This document shows, piece by piece, positions 1 through 8,105 of a stretch of DNA of 64,000 nt (positions within the stretch are counted from its first letter, which is position 1; each line of letters starts with the position of its first letter). Both the position numbers and the translations under genes were made by a program. The DNA is taken from NCBI GenBank assembly GCA_022764365.1, contig JALERA010000045.1, forward strand, positions 1 to 64,000, in the 5' to 3' direction. This stretch comes from CAG-238 sp022764365 (GTDB lineage: Bacteria > Bacillota > Clostridia > Peptostreptococcales > Anaerovoracaceae). Under the pieces are notes generated by a model. The model was not told the DNA's origin, searched no databases, and was given only the letters and a program-made list of their open reading frames with translations.

Positions 1-59
1 GCAAGGTATAAATGTAAAAAAATAACTTGAAAAATAAATATTAAATTACATTTTATTAC

Positions 60-88
60 TTGAATTTATTTACAATGAGTGATATAAT
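60..88 (+). promoter_or_regulatory. sigma-A type promoter upstream of the transposase remnant
   Basis: A -35 box TTGAAT (60-65) and a perfect -10 box TATAAT (83-88) are separated by 17 bases, in an AT-rich leader about 80 bases before the first start codon. It probably drove the transposase gene that follows. Confidence 0.6.
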
Positions 89-167
89 TAGTTTACCGTA
101 ATCATGAGAGTAAAGACATAATGCCGGCCGAATTGGCACAACAATCAAAGATAAGAAAGGAGTTTTT

Positions 168-951
168 ATGGATCAAAGCAAGAACAATAATTCAATTTAT
201 GATTCCCCGGACTTTCTTCCGTTTACGGATGATAATATCTTTATGAACGTTATGCGAAGTCCTAAGATTTGCCGCGGAATTTTGGAACTTGTGCTGCCAG
301 ATAAAGAGTTTGGCGAAATTAAAATTATGAATTCCCGGCATCCATTTCTTGACGATGTCGAGGAAGATGCAGACCGGCGAGAGTCCACCGCTTGACAAGA
401 GGGCAAGATACTATCATGCCAACATGGATTTGGACTTCCTCGAGCAAGGGAGGCCTTACGACGACCTCAAGCCAAGTTATGTCATCTTCATTTGCACCTT
501 CGACCGCTTTAAGCGGGACGAGCCTGTCTATTTTTTCCGCTCGTGGGATGTGGAAAAAGGCTTGCCGCTTGACGACTTATCGTATACAATAGTGTTGAAC
601 ACAAAATGTTCTTCGGAAAAAGTTCCGGAGGCACTGAAGTCTTTCTACGAGTATCTGAACGACCCGAAGAAAAACCAGACTTCAGAGCTGACGCGCATGA
701 TTGACGAGCGCGTCAGGAAGTTCAATTCTGACGGATGGAGGAAGAAGTACATGACATTCGAGTATATGTTGAACGAGCGCGAGCGCAAAGGCTTGGAATT
801 AGGCATCGAACAGGGCCGCAGCGAGGGTCGCAGCGAGGGTGAGGCCAAGAAGCAGCATGAAATTGCGAGAAATCTGAAGCTGGATGGCATTCCTATGGAT
901 GTAATTGCTAAAAATACAGGCTTGACACTGGAAGAGGTTGAAAAGTTATAA
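168..951 (+). pseudogene. Rpn/PD-(D/E)XK family transposase, broken by an internal deletion and frameshift
   Basis: The first 60 or so codons read as the N-terminus of a PDDEXK-type transposase/nuclease. The frame then ends at 395, and the rest of the protein continues in another frame up to 951. The second part holds the family stretch RARYYHANMD, the DLKPSYVIFI block and the C-terminal tail ending LTLEEVEKL. It parallels the complete gene at 21831-22610, including that gene's final LSTEEVEKL. Compared with that gene, roughly 25-30 residues around the nuclease core (the RLDV-to-EMQ segment) are missing near 350-375, and the frame shifts there. Loss of the core aspartate segment makes an active enzyme very unlikely. 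Start chosen at 168, with AAGGAG just upstream. Confidence 0.8.
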
Positions 952-963
952 CATCGGATGCAG

Positions 964-1002
964 AAGTGGCTTGCCGCTTAACGATTTATCGTATACAATA
1001 GT
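964..1002 (+). repeat. remnant duplicate of a transposase segment
   Basis: This stretch nearly repeats bases 560-595 of the preceding transposase. It encodes GLPLNDLSYTIV where the gene encodes GLPLDDLSYTIV. It sits just after the stop codon without the rest of the gene, so it looks like a leftover of a second, deleted copy. Confidence 0.6.
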
Positions 1003-1012
1003 CTTTCATTTG

Positions 1013-1048
1013 AACGTAGCAGTTTATCGGCTGCTGCGTTTTTTTTAA
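1013..1048 (+). terminator. rho-independent terminator
   Basis: AACGTAGCAG and CTGCTGCGTT form a 10-base stem with one imperfect pair and an 8-base loop, followed by a run of T. It closes the transposase unit before the recombinase gene. Confidence 0.75.
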
Positions 1049-1094
1049 TCATGGTTATGGAAAAAAATAGAATTAAGTAGGGAGAAGAGTAACA

Positions 1095-1898
1095 GTGGAA
1101 AACAAAATTGAAGAATTTAAGAAGTATTTGATGAATTTGGAAAGGTCAGCAAGCACAATCGAAAGCTATGTTTTGGCTGTGAGATTTTTTTTCGAGCGAT
1201 ATGAGGAACTCAGCAAAGAAAATATGATTGATTTCAAGCAGTGGCTGATGGGGGAATACAAGCCCAAAACCGCGGCACTCAGATGCGTCGCAATGAATGT
1301 GTTCTGCGATTATGCGGGGCGCCCGGACTGCAAGGTCAAAGGAATTAAGATGCAGAAGAATGCGTCAGTGGAAAATGTGATTACCATGCGGGAGTACAAA
1401 TCTCTGCTGGAACACCTTGCGGCGGACGGCAAGTGGAAGGTTTACTTCATAGTGAAATTCCTGGCGGGAACGGGGTGCAGGGCATCGGAGCTCGCAAAAC
1501 TGGAAAAAAGCTGCCTTTCAAATGGGGAGTTTACGCTTTGGACGAAGGGCAAAATCCGTACGATTATGATTCCGAAGCATTTGATAGAAGAGAGCAGGGA
1601 GTATTTTAAGACGGTCGATTCAAACTATTTGTTTCCGAATCGTTTCGGCGAGCAGATCACAACGCGGGGAATCGGCTGCCTTATCAAGAAATACGGATTG
1701 AAGTACAAAATCCGCGAAGAGGTGCTGCATCCGCATGCTTTCAGGCATTTGTTTGCCATACTTTTTCTGAAAGAAAACAAGAACATCGCGCTCCTGTCGG
1801 ATATTCTCGGTCACGAAAGCCTGAATACCACGGCGATTTACCTGCGGCTGAGTGCCGCCGAACAAAAGAAACAGCTTGACAGAACGGTAAAATGGTAG
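1095..1898 (+). CDS. tyrosine recombinase / integrase (XerC/D-like, short)
   Basis: A site-specific DNA recombinase that would cut and rejoin DNA through a 3'-phosphotyrosine link. The catalytic set is visible in its 267 residues: Arg129 (GTGCRASEL), a Lys near 153, His214 and Arg217 (HPHAFRH), His240 (LGHESL) and nucleophile Tyr249 (TAIYLRL). Residues 1-85 are the SAM-like core-binding domain. The start is GTG, with GGAGAAGAG upstream. At 267 residues it is shorter than XerC/XerD (about 300). It ends about 25 bases before copy 1 of the A/B dispersed repeat. It could serve a mobile element or phase-variable inversion; no inverted recombination sites were found. The family call is firm, the role is not. 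Confidence 0.88.
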   Translation: MENKIEEFKKYLMNLERSASTIESYVLAVRFFFERYEELSKENMIDFKQWLMGEYKPKTAALRCVAMNVFCDYAGRPDCKVKGIKMQKNASVENVITMREYKSLLEHLAADGKWKVYFIVKFLAGTGCRASELAKLEKSCLSNGEFTLWTKGKIRTIMIPKHLIEESREYFKTVDSNYLFPNRFGEQITTRGIGCLIKKYGLKYKIREEVLHPHAFRHLFAILFLKENKNIALLSDILGHESLNTTAIYLRLSAAEQKKQLDRTVKW

Positions 1899-1920
1899 GG
1901 AGGCCCCCTCAAACGGGCGG

Positions 1921-2035
1921 ATGTCAAAAAATGGATAATTATACATAAAGTAATATCTTTTTGGCCAAACGGGCTCAAAAATAGAAGCTGGGAGCCCCGA
2001 AGGGGGCTCCCGAACCGAAAAAAAGCATAATCACG
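1921..2035 (+). repeat. dispersed repeat, A module, copy 1
   Basis: The opening about 45 bases, including ATGGATAATTATACATAAAG and then TAATATCTTTTT, match copy 3 near 63434 with three differences, and match copy 2 on the other strand near 11459. The A module goes on into an imperfect hairpin (TATCTTTTTGGCC against TCAAAAATAGA) and then a strong GGGAGCCC/GGGCTCCC hairpin at about 1991-2012, followed by an A-run and GCATAATC. Copy 2 shares the second hairpin and the GCATAATC. Confidence 0.75.
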
Positions 2036-2098
2036 CACGCGCCAACCTTAAGCAGACCCACGGCTTTACGAGAATGTCTGTTAAAAAGGGGGAGGTCG

Positions 2099-2160
2099 TC
2101 TATCTTTTTGGCTCAAATGGCAAAAAGATAGGAAAAATCGGCAGTTTTATGCACGGGCAC
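2099..2160 (+). repeat. dispersed repeat, B module, copy 1
   Basis: A hairpin with arms TATCTTTTTGGC and GGCAAAAAGATA is followed by GGAAAAATCGGCAGTTTTAT and GCACGGG. The same module lies at 63708-63771 and, on the other strand, at 11142-11203, each time on the 3' side of an A module in the same orientation. Confidence 0.75.
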
Positions 2161-2195
2161 CCCAGCCGACGCGCGATCCAGCCAACACGCGCGGT

Positions 2196-2378
2196 CTATC
2201 GGCGTTCAAAGCATTTCTTGAAGTACGCGATTGCTGCGATGCCGCCTACAACCACGCCGGCAATCCACCAGTCCTCGCCGGGGGCTGCCAAGCCGATTTT
2301 TTCAGCGAAAAGGCAGGTTACTGCGATGAGTGCGCAGAACAGGCCTTTGAAGAAACTTCCTTTTCTAGTTATGTTCAT
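2196..2378 (-). CDS. small membrane protein downstream of deoC
   Basis: A 60-residue protein with two hydrophobic stretches (about residues 10-32, GLFCALIAVTCLFAEKIGLA, and 36-53, DWWIAGVVVGGIAAIAYF) and a basic C-terminus. The start has a strong GGAGG site inside the last codons of deoC, which it overlaps by 14 bases, so the two genes are probably translationally coupled. I do not recognise a family. It could be a permease helper or a simple small membrane protein. Confidence 0.6.
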   Translation of the reverse strand: MNITRKGSFFKGLFCALIAVTCLFAEKIGLAAPGEDWWIAGVVVGGIAAIAYFKKCFERR

Positions 2379-3042
2379 TATTATATACCTCCATGATTGC
2401 TACGGACGCGGAAGCGCCGATTCTGTCTGCGCCTGCCTCGATCATAGCCATTGCTGTGTCATAATCCCGGATGCCTCCGCTTGCCTTGACTTCAAGAGTA
2501 TCGCCGACGGTTTTTTTCATAAGGGCAACGTCTTCTGTGGTCGCACCTCCTGCGTTGAATCCCGTGGATGTTTTGACGAAGTGAGCACCGGCTTCTTTGG
2601 AAAGCTTGCATGCCTCGACGATTTCGTCGTCCGAAAGCAGGCAGGTTTCGAGGATTACCTTGACGATGGCACCGTACTTGGAAGCGGCTTCCACAACCGC
2701 TGCGATGTCGTCGCGTATGTAATCATAATCGCCGGTCTTGAAAATGCCGACATTGAGAACCATGTCAACTTCGCGCGCGCCGTCTTTGCAAGCCTCTTCG
2801 GTCTCAAACGCCTTGGATGCGCTTGTGCAGGCACCGAGCGGAAAACCCACGACAGCGGCAACCTTCACATCGGTGCCTCTGAGGTTGTCCGTGCAGCGAG
2901 ACACATAACAGCTGTTTACGCAGACCGAGTAGAAGTCCCACTCGCGTGCTTCGTCACAAAGCTTGTCAATCTGTGCTGCAGTCGCTTCCGGTTTGAGAAG
3001 CGTATGATCGAAATATTTATTCAAAGGTTTTGTAAGATTCAT
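2365..3042 (-). CDS. deoC: deoxyribose-phosphate aldolase
   Basis: Splits 2-deoxyribose 5-phosphate into glyceraldehyde 3-phosphate and acetaldehyde in cytoplasmic deoxynucleoside breakdown. The 225-residue length is typical. Asp93 (EVDMVLN), the Schiff-base Lys157 (FVKTSTGF) and Lys186 (EVKASGGIRD) are all present, with the C-terminal GADRIGAS phosphate-binding turn. The start at 3042 has a GGAGG site; an in-frame upstream extension to 3204 is hydrophobic and has no homology to the family. No other nucleoside genes are adjacent, so it appears as a lone catabolic gene with the small membrane protein. Confidence 0.95.
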   Translation of the reverse strand: MNLTKPLNKYFDHTLLKPEATAAQIDKLCDEAREWDFYSVCVNSCYVSRCTDNLRGTDVKVAAVVGFPLGACTSASKAFETEEACKDGAREVDMVLNVGIFKTGDYDYIRDDIAAVVEAASKYGAIVKVILETCLLSDDEIVEACKLSKEAGAHFVKTSTGFNAGGATTEDVALMKKTVGDTLEVKASGGIRDYDTAMAMIEAGADRIGASASVAIMEVYNNEHN

Positions 3043-3066
3043 TTCATTTACCTCCAATACAGGAGA

Positions 3067-3095
3067 AGTATAACATATATTCGTGAAAATGAAAA
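3067..3095 (-). promoter_or_regulatory. promoter for deoC
   Basis: On the minus strand TTTTCA (3095-3090) and TATACT (3072-3067) are 17 bases apart, about 25 bases before the deoC start. The -35 box is weak. Confidence 0.45.
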
Positions 3096-3101
3096 GATAT
3101 A

Positions 3102-3130
3102 TTGCCATAATCAGGCTTTGCGAATATAAT
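3102..3130 (+). promoter_or_regulatory. promoter for the 3161 gene
   Basis: TTGCCA (3102-3107) and TATAAT (3125-3130) are 17 bases apart. This promoter is divergent from, and close to, the deoC promoter. Confidence 0.55.
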
Positions 3131-3160
3131 AAATATATCAAAAAAGGAGAGGGAAAGAAT

Positions 3161-3640
3161 ATGGAAAGCGTAAGAAAAAAAGCAGACTTGCTTGGCAGAA
3201 TCAAATGGCTGGGTTTGCTGCTGGGCCTGCTGATGTACTATGCAACCGCATATGCGTTCGGCGACATTGTATCAACGATTCTGGCATGTATTGCGGCAAC
3301 GGTTTTTTATGTAATGTGCGAGAATGAGAGGAAATCCATCGTATCGAGGCATGTATCGGACCACCTCAGCGAAGCCTTGACGAAAATAGGACAGACGGAA
3401 AGCGTTTTTGAAGTCAAAACGGCAAACATGGGCATGATTATCCGCGTATATCTCATACGCGCGGGCGAAAGAGCACCGGCATGCACGAAAGCCGTGCTGG
3501 ATGCGATTGCGGAGAGCTGGTATCGCTCAAGGGTGTGGGTGACGCAGATTGTGGACCTGGACCGGCAGGAAGAAATTCCGGAAGCACAGAGAGCACTCAA
3601 CGAAGAACTTTTGAACGATCTCAAAAAGAACAAAGGCTAA
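3161..3640 (+). CDS. hypothetical two-helix membrane protein
   Basis: A 159-residue protein. Two adjacent hydrophobic segments (about 15-34 and 38-56) form a membrane hairpin; the remaining 100 residues are charged and look cytoplasmic. The start at 3161 was chosen because GGAGAGGG precedes it; the longer in-frame option has no site. A hairpin-like AAATCTT/AAGATTT pair lies just after the stop. No family is recognised, and the genes around it (deoC, aspartokinase) do not point to a role. Confidence 0.6.
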   Translation: MESVRKKADLLGRIKWLGLLLGLLMYYATAYAFGDIVSTILACIAATVFYVMCENERKSIVSRHVSDHLSEALTKIGQTESVFEVKTANMGMIIRVYLIRAGERAPACTKAVLDAIAESWYRSRVWVTQIVDLDRQEEIPEAQRALNEELLNDLKKNKG

Positions 3641-3735
3641 AATCTTGAAATCTCAAAGATTTTGTTATAAAATAATAAGATACATATATGACAAGCCCAC
3701 GGGAAGGCAAGGCTTGCAAAGTAGGAGGTAGAGTT

Positions 3736-5070
3736 ATGGGCATTAAGGTCGCAAAATTCGGCGGCTCATCCGTGGCAGACGGGATACAACTGACAAAAAC
3801 AAAGGAAATAATCCGGGAGGACCCGGACAGAAAATATATTGTAGTTTCCGCACCGGGAAAGCGATACGAGGGAGACAACAAGATCACCGACATCCTTTAC
3901 CTGTGCAAAACGCATATCGAGCACAATCTGCCGTACGACCAGCTTTTTCAGGTCGTTGTGGACAGATACATGGCGGTTGAAATCAACCTAGGCGTGAAGG
4001 TTGACCTGCTGAAGTATTTCGAGGAAATACGCGAAAACCTCAGAAAAAACCCTTCCGCAGACTACATCGCATCGCGGGGCGAATATCTCAACGCCGTGCT
4101 TGTGGCGGCTTTTCTCGAATATGATTTTGTGGATACGGCAAACCTGATAAAGTTCGACGAAAAGGGAAGACTTTTGACGGAGGAGACCGACAAGGCACTT
4201 GCGGAAGAACTTGCAAAACACGAAAGAGCGGTACTTCCGGGATTTTACGGCAGCACACCGGACGGTGAAATCAAGACATTCTCCAGAGGCGGATCTGACA
4301 TAACGGGAGCGCTTGTGGCACGTGCAGTGCATGCGGATGTGTATGAAAACTGGACCGATGTTTCGGGTTTCCTCATGGCGGACCCGAGAATCGTCGAAAA
4401 TCCGAAGCAGATTCGTGCGATTTCCTACAAGGAACTTAGAGAACTTTCGTATATGGGCGCGAGCGTTCTGCATGAGGATGCGATTTATCCGGCGAGAATG
4501 GCAAATGTTCCGATTAACATCCGAAACACAAACCAGCCGGAAGACCCGGGCACATTCATTACTGCCGAGGTTTCCGAGGACTACCGCAGCGAACAAAATC
4601 ACATTATCACAGGAATTGCGGGCAACCGTGATTTTACGGTTGTGGCGCTTTACAAGAACATGATGAGCAGCGAGCGGGGATTCGTCAGAAAAATTCTCGA
4701 CATCCTCGATGACTACGACATCAACTTCGAGCACCTGCCGAGCGGAATCGACACGGTTTCGGTCGTAATGGCGAACAAATCCATAAACGGCAGACTTGAT
4801 GAAGTGCTGGACGAATTCCGCACAAGACTTCGCCCGGACAGCATCGATGTGTTTGAGGACATGGCACTGATCGCAACGGTAGGTCACGGAATGTCATACA
4901 GACAAGGTGTATCAGCAAAGCTTTTTGAGGCACTTGCCGCGGCGGGAGTCAACATTCGTATGATCGAACAGGGCTCCAGCGAAATGAACATTATAGTAGG
5001 GGTTGAAAACAAAGACTTCGAGAAGGCAATCAGAGCCATTTACGAGGCTTTTGTGGAGGAGGAAACATGA
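3736..5070 (+). CDS. aspartate kinase (monofunctional, with ACT domains)
   Basis: Phosphorylates aspartate in the first step of lysine, threonine and methionine synthesis. KFGGSSVAD at residues 7-15 is the kinase signature, and SRGGSDITGA at 183-192 is the second nucleotide/substrate motif. The C-terminal third (about 295-440) holds two ACT regulatory domains, the second containing GVNIRMIEQGSSEMNIIVGV, which normally bind amino-acid effectors. The length of 444 residues fits the family. The start at 3736 follows AGGAGG; the 16 codons upstream lack support. The stop overlaps the next gene by four bases. Which amino acid inhibits it cannot be read from the sequence. Confidence 0.93.
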   Translation: MGIKVAKFGGSSVADGIQLTKTKEIIREDPDRKYIVVSAPGKRYEGDNKITDILYLCKTHIEHNLPYDQLFQVVVDRYMAVEINLGVKVDLLKYFEEIRENLRKNPSADYIASRGEYLNAVLVAAFLEYDFVDTANLIKFDEKGRLLTEETDKALAEELAKHERAVLPGFYGSTPDGEIKTFSRGGSDITGALVARAVHADVYENWTDVSGFLMADPRIVENPKQIRAISYKELRELSYMGASVLHEDAIYPARMANVPINIRNTNQPEDPGTFITAEVSEDYRSEQNHIITGIAGNRDFTVVALYKNMMSSERGFVRKILDILDDYDINFEHLPSGIDTVSVVMANKSINGRLDEVLDEFRTRLRPDSIDVFEDMALIATVGHGMSYRQGVSAKLFEALAAAGVNIRMIEQGSSEMNIIVGVENKDFEKAIRAIYEAFVEEET

Positions 5071-5684
5071 AAAAACTGGTTACAATAAGCCGTCAGTACG
5101 GCAGCGGCGGAAGAATCATCGGCAAACTGCTTGCCGACAAACTGGGAGTGCCGTTTTATGATAAAGAAATCTTAGATATGGCATCGGAGGAAAGCGGCTA
5201 TTCGAGAGAGCTGATGGAAGGCACGGAGCTTAAGGCAAAGAGCAGCTTTGCTTACAATCTTTCGTCCGCACTCAGCTTCAACGAGGGCGTGAGCGGAAGC
5301 CCGCTGTCGGTCAATGAAAGACTTTTCCTGGCACAATTTGAGACCATCAAGAGAATCGGCTCCAAAGGAGAGGGCGTAATCGTCGGAAGATGCGCAGACT
5401 ATGTGCTTCGCGACATGCCGGGCGTTACGAATGTTTTTATCCATGCGGAGCTTGAAGACAGGGAAAAGCGTGCAGCGGAGGTTTACGGTGATGATCCTGC
5501 AAAGGTTCGGGACATCATCGCTACATACGACAAGGCAAGACAAAACTATTATAATTACCACACCGACCAGAAGTGGGGCGAGTTCAAAAATTATAATTTA
5601 TCTTTGAACAGCAGTTATATCAGTGAAGATGAGGCCGCGGCGCTGATTGCGGCGTATGTTGAACATAGGAGGTATAGGGGATGA
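5067..5684 (+). CDS. cytidylate kinase-like family protein
   Basis: A 205-residue P-loop-fold protein of the cytidylate-kinase-like family. The N-terminus has ISRQYGSGGR with the GSGGR loop at 12-16, then YDKEILDMA. It differs from true Cmk (about 220 residues, GPxGSGKS loop) by lacking the lysine-serine of a standard Walker A. A nucleoside monophosphate or another phosphoryl acceptor is possible; the substrate is unknown for most members. ATGA overlaps couple it to aspartokinase before it and the small membrane protein after it. Confidence 0.8.
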   Translation: MKKLVTISRQYGSGGRIIGKLLADKLGVPFYDKEILDMASEESGYSRELMEGTELKAKSSFAYNLSSALSFNEGVSGSPLSVNERLFLAQFETIKRIGSKGEGVIVGRCADYVLRDMPGVTNVFIHAELEDREKRAAEVYGDDPAKVRDIIATYDKARQNYYNYHTDQKWGEFKNYNLSLNSSYISEDEAAALIAAYVEHRRYRG

Positions 5685-5854
5685 AAAGAGGAGTAATCGA
5701 GGCGGAGAAGCCCAAGAAAGCAGGCGGAAAGCAGGTAGCAAAGACTTTGGGAAGAACCATGGCGGCTTTTCTCGCAGCAGGAATTGCACTTATCGCGCTG
5801 ACGGACAAAACCATGTCCAAAGCGTATCCGCAGGAAAATGAGGAGGACGAATAG
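5681..5854 (+). CDS. small membrane protein between cytidylate-kinase-like gene and metG
   Basis: A 57-residue protein: a basic lysine-rich N-terminus (MKRGVIEAEKPKKAGGKQ), one hydrophobic helix at about 27-41 (TMAAFLAAGIALIAL) and an acidic tail ending QENEEDE. Its ATG overlaps the previous stop by four bases (ATGA), AGGAGG lies nine bases upstream, and its own end contains the ribosome-binding site for metG. That tight packing is the main evidence that it is real. No family is recognised. Confidence 0.65.
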   Translation: MKRGVIEAEKPKKAGGKQVAKTLGRTMAAFLAAGIALIALTDKTMSKAYPQENEEDE

Positions 5855-5855
5855 A

Positions 5856-7817
5856 ATGAAAGCAGACAAAGGAACTTATTACATCACCACACCGATTTAT
5901 TATCCGAGTTCCAACTTGCACATCGGACACACATATTGCACGGTAATGGCTGACGCCATGGCAAGATTCAAGAGACTCTGCGGATATGATGTAAGATTCC
6001 TTACGGGAACCGATGAACACGGACAGAAAATCCAGACGATTGCGGATGAAAAAGGCGTAACACCGCAGGCTTACGTTGACGAAGTCGTAGACGGAATCAA
6101 GAAGCTTTGGGAGAAGATGGAGATTTCCAACGACGACTTTATCAGAACGACCGAACCGCGTCATATCAAGCGCGTTCAGGAAATCTTTATGAAAATGTAC
6201 GAAAACGGCGATATTTACAAGGGCGAATACGAGGGGCTTTACTGCACACCTTGCGAAAGCTTTTGGACGGAAAGCCAGCTTGTAAACGGCTGCTGCCCAG
6301 ACTGCGGCAGACCCGTTCAGCCTGCAAAGGAAGAGGCTTATTTCTTCAAGCTTTCCAAATACGCTCCGGCACTGCTTGAGCTTTTTGATAAAAACCCGGA
6401 TTTCCTGCAGCCTGACAGCCGCAGAAACGAAATGATTTCGTTTATCAATCAGGGACTTGATGACCTTTGCATTTCCCGTTCAACGTTCGACTGGGGCATC
6501 CCGGTTCCGCTTGACGAGAAGCATGTAATCTATGTATGGCTTGATGCTTTGACAAACTATATCACAGCGCTCGGTTATCCGGATGATCCAGAGCTTTACG
6601 ACAAATACTGGCCTGCTGATGTTCATCTTGTAGGCAAGGAAATCGTAAGATTCCACAGCATCATCTGGCCGGCAATGCTTATGAGTGCAGGTCTTCCGCT
6701 TCCGAAGCAGGTTCGCGGTCACGGCTGGCTCCTCATGGGCGGCGAAAAGGTTTCCAAGTCCAAAGCTGCCAAGGGTTCGGATGTTATCGACCCGGTTATT
6801 CTTATCGAAAGATACGGCATCGATGCCTTAAAATATTTCCTGCTTCGTGAATACACCTTCGGACAGGACGGTGTTTTCACCAACGAAGTAATGCTTAAGA
6901 GAATGAATTATGACCTGGCAAACGACCTCGGAAACCTCGTTTCCAGAACCGTTTCCATGATCGAAAAATACAACGGCGGCACAGTTCCGGATGCGGTTTC
7001 ATCGGCAATGGACGAAATCGACGCAGATCTCCGTGCCGTTGCAGTCGGTGCTGCTTCCAAGGTGGAAGAGCAGATGGACAAGTTTGCGTTCAACATGGCA
7101 CTGGAAGAAATCTGGATTGTTGTTCGCCGCGCAAACAAATATATCGACGAAAAAGCACCTTGGGTGCTTGCAAAGACCGCAGACACCGACCCGGTAGCAA
7201 AGGCTGCTTTGGACACGGTTCTGCACAACCTCGCAGAGGCAATCCGCATCATCTCGATTTTGATCTACCCGTTCATGCACACAACTTCCAAGGAAATCCG
7301 CAAGCAGATGGGACTTTGGTACGCGGACGTGGTATGGGAAGATGCGTTTGAATTTGAAATGATGTATCAGGAGCAGGTGAAGAAGGGCGATGCCATCTTC
7401 CCGAGACTGGACATCGAAAAGGAACTGGAAGAGCTGTACGCAATCAGCGCTTCTCTGAAGAAAGACAAAGAACCGGAAAATATTCCGCTCGACCTGAAGC
7501 CGGCAATCGAATTCGAAGACTTCGACAAAATCGACTTCCGCGTAGGCGTAATCGAGAAGGCGGAGAAGCATCCGAAGGCTGACAAGCTTCTTGTTTTCCA
7601 GATTAAGATGGGTACGGAGCGTCGCCAGGTTATCAGCGGTGTTGCAAAGGACTTCACACCGGAAGAAATGGTCGGCAAGAAGGTTATCGTGGTTGCGAAC
7701 CTCAAGCCGCGCCAGCTCAGAGGCATGGAATCCAAGGGCATGCTGCTCTTTGCCGACAACGGCGACCGCTGCGAAATCGTAACCACAAGTGCACCGGACG
7801 GCGAAGTAGTCGGCTAA
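5856..7817 (+). CDS. metG: methionyl-tRNA synthetase with C-terminal tRNA-binding domain
   Basis: Charges tRNA-Met with methionine. The Rossmann core has HIGH at residues 22-25, a zinc-binding insertion (CTPC and CCPDC, about 127-150) and the KMSKS loop as KVSKSKAA near 300. An anticodon-binding helical domain follows. From about 550 to 653 there is an EMAPII/CsaA-type tRNA-binding fold (DFRVGVIEKAEKHPKADKL). The total of 653 residues fits the long bacterial form. The start at 5856 has AGGAGG nine bases upstream. It is followed, after a long structured gap, by tatD, a gene order common in Firmicutes. Confidence 0.97.
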   Translation: MKADKGTYYITTPIYYPSSNLHIGHTYCTVMADAMARFKRLCGYDVRFLTGTDEHGQKIQTIADEKGVTPQAYVDEVVDGIKKLWEKMEISNDDFIRTTEPRHIKRVQEIFMKMYENGDIYKGEYEGLYCTPCESFWTESQLVNGCCPDCGRPVQPAKEEAYFFKLSKYAPALLELFDKNPDFLQPDSRRNEMISFINQGLDDLCISRSTFDWGIPVPLDEKHVIYVWLDALTNYITALGYPDDPELYDKYWPADVHLVGKEIVRFHSIIWPAMLMSAGLPLPKQVRGHGWLLMGGEKVSKSKAAKGSDVIDPVILIERYGIDALKYFLLREYTFGQDGVFTNEVMLKRMNYDLANDLGNLVSRTVSMIEKYNGGTVPDAVSSAMDEIDADLRAVAVGAASKVEEQMDKFAFNMALEEIWIVVRRANKYIDEKAPWVLAKTADTDPVAKAALDTVLHNLAEAIRIISILIYPFMHTTSKEIRKQMGLWYADVVWEDAFEFEMMYQEQVKKGDAIFPRLDIEKELEELYAISASLKKDKEPENIPLDLKPAIEFEDFDKIDFRVGVIEKAEKHPKADKLLVFQIKMGTERRQVISGVAKDFTPEEMVGKKVIVVANLKPRQLRGMESKGMLLFADNGDRCEIVTTSAPDGEVVG

Positions 7818-7866
7818 GGCGCTGACGCATTGATGCGTGGCGGCGGCCATGGCGTTTGGTGTGACA

Positions 7867-7906
7867 TTTGGATTGCCATCTGGTGGTTTGGATTGCCATC
7901 TGGTGG
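7867..7906. repeat. 20-bp tandem duplication
   Basis: TTTGGATTGCCATCTGGTGG occurs twice in a row (7867-7886 and 7887-7906) in the region after metG. No convincing gene lies in 7818-8105; the segment also has repeated TTGATGCGTG words. Confidence 0.85.
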
Positions 7907-8105
7907 TCGCAAGGTTCATGCCAAGATAGGCGCTTGCGCGTTTGACGGGCCGCTTGAATGACCGCAAGAAGCGTGCTAAGCGTTGCGTACTGGTAATTTG
8001 ATGTGTGCTCGCACATTGATGCGTGTTGGCACACGCGGCCGGGCGTGCGAGGCGCAGGAATATATATGTTAAATCGTGTTCGCATGCGTGCGAGAAATAA
8101 GTGAA

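Noticed and set aside
2074..3129. Long plus-strand open frame across deoC
   Set aside because: It is antisense to a clear deoC gene with all catalytic residues and has no family features.
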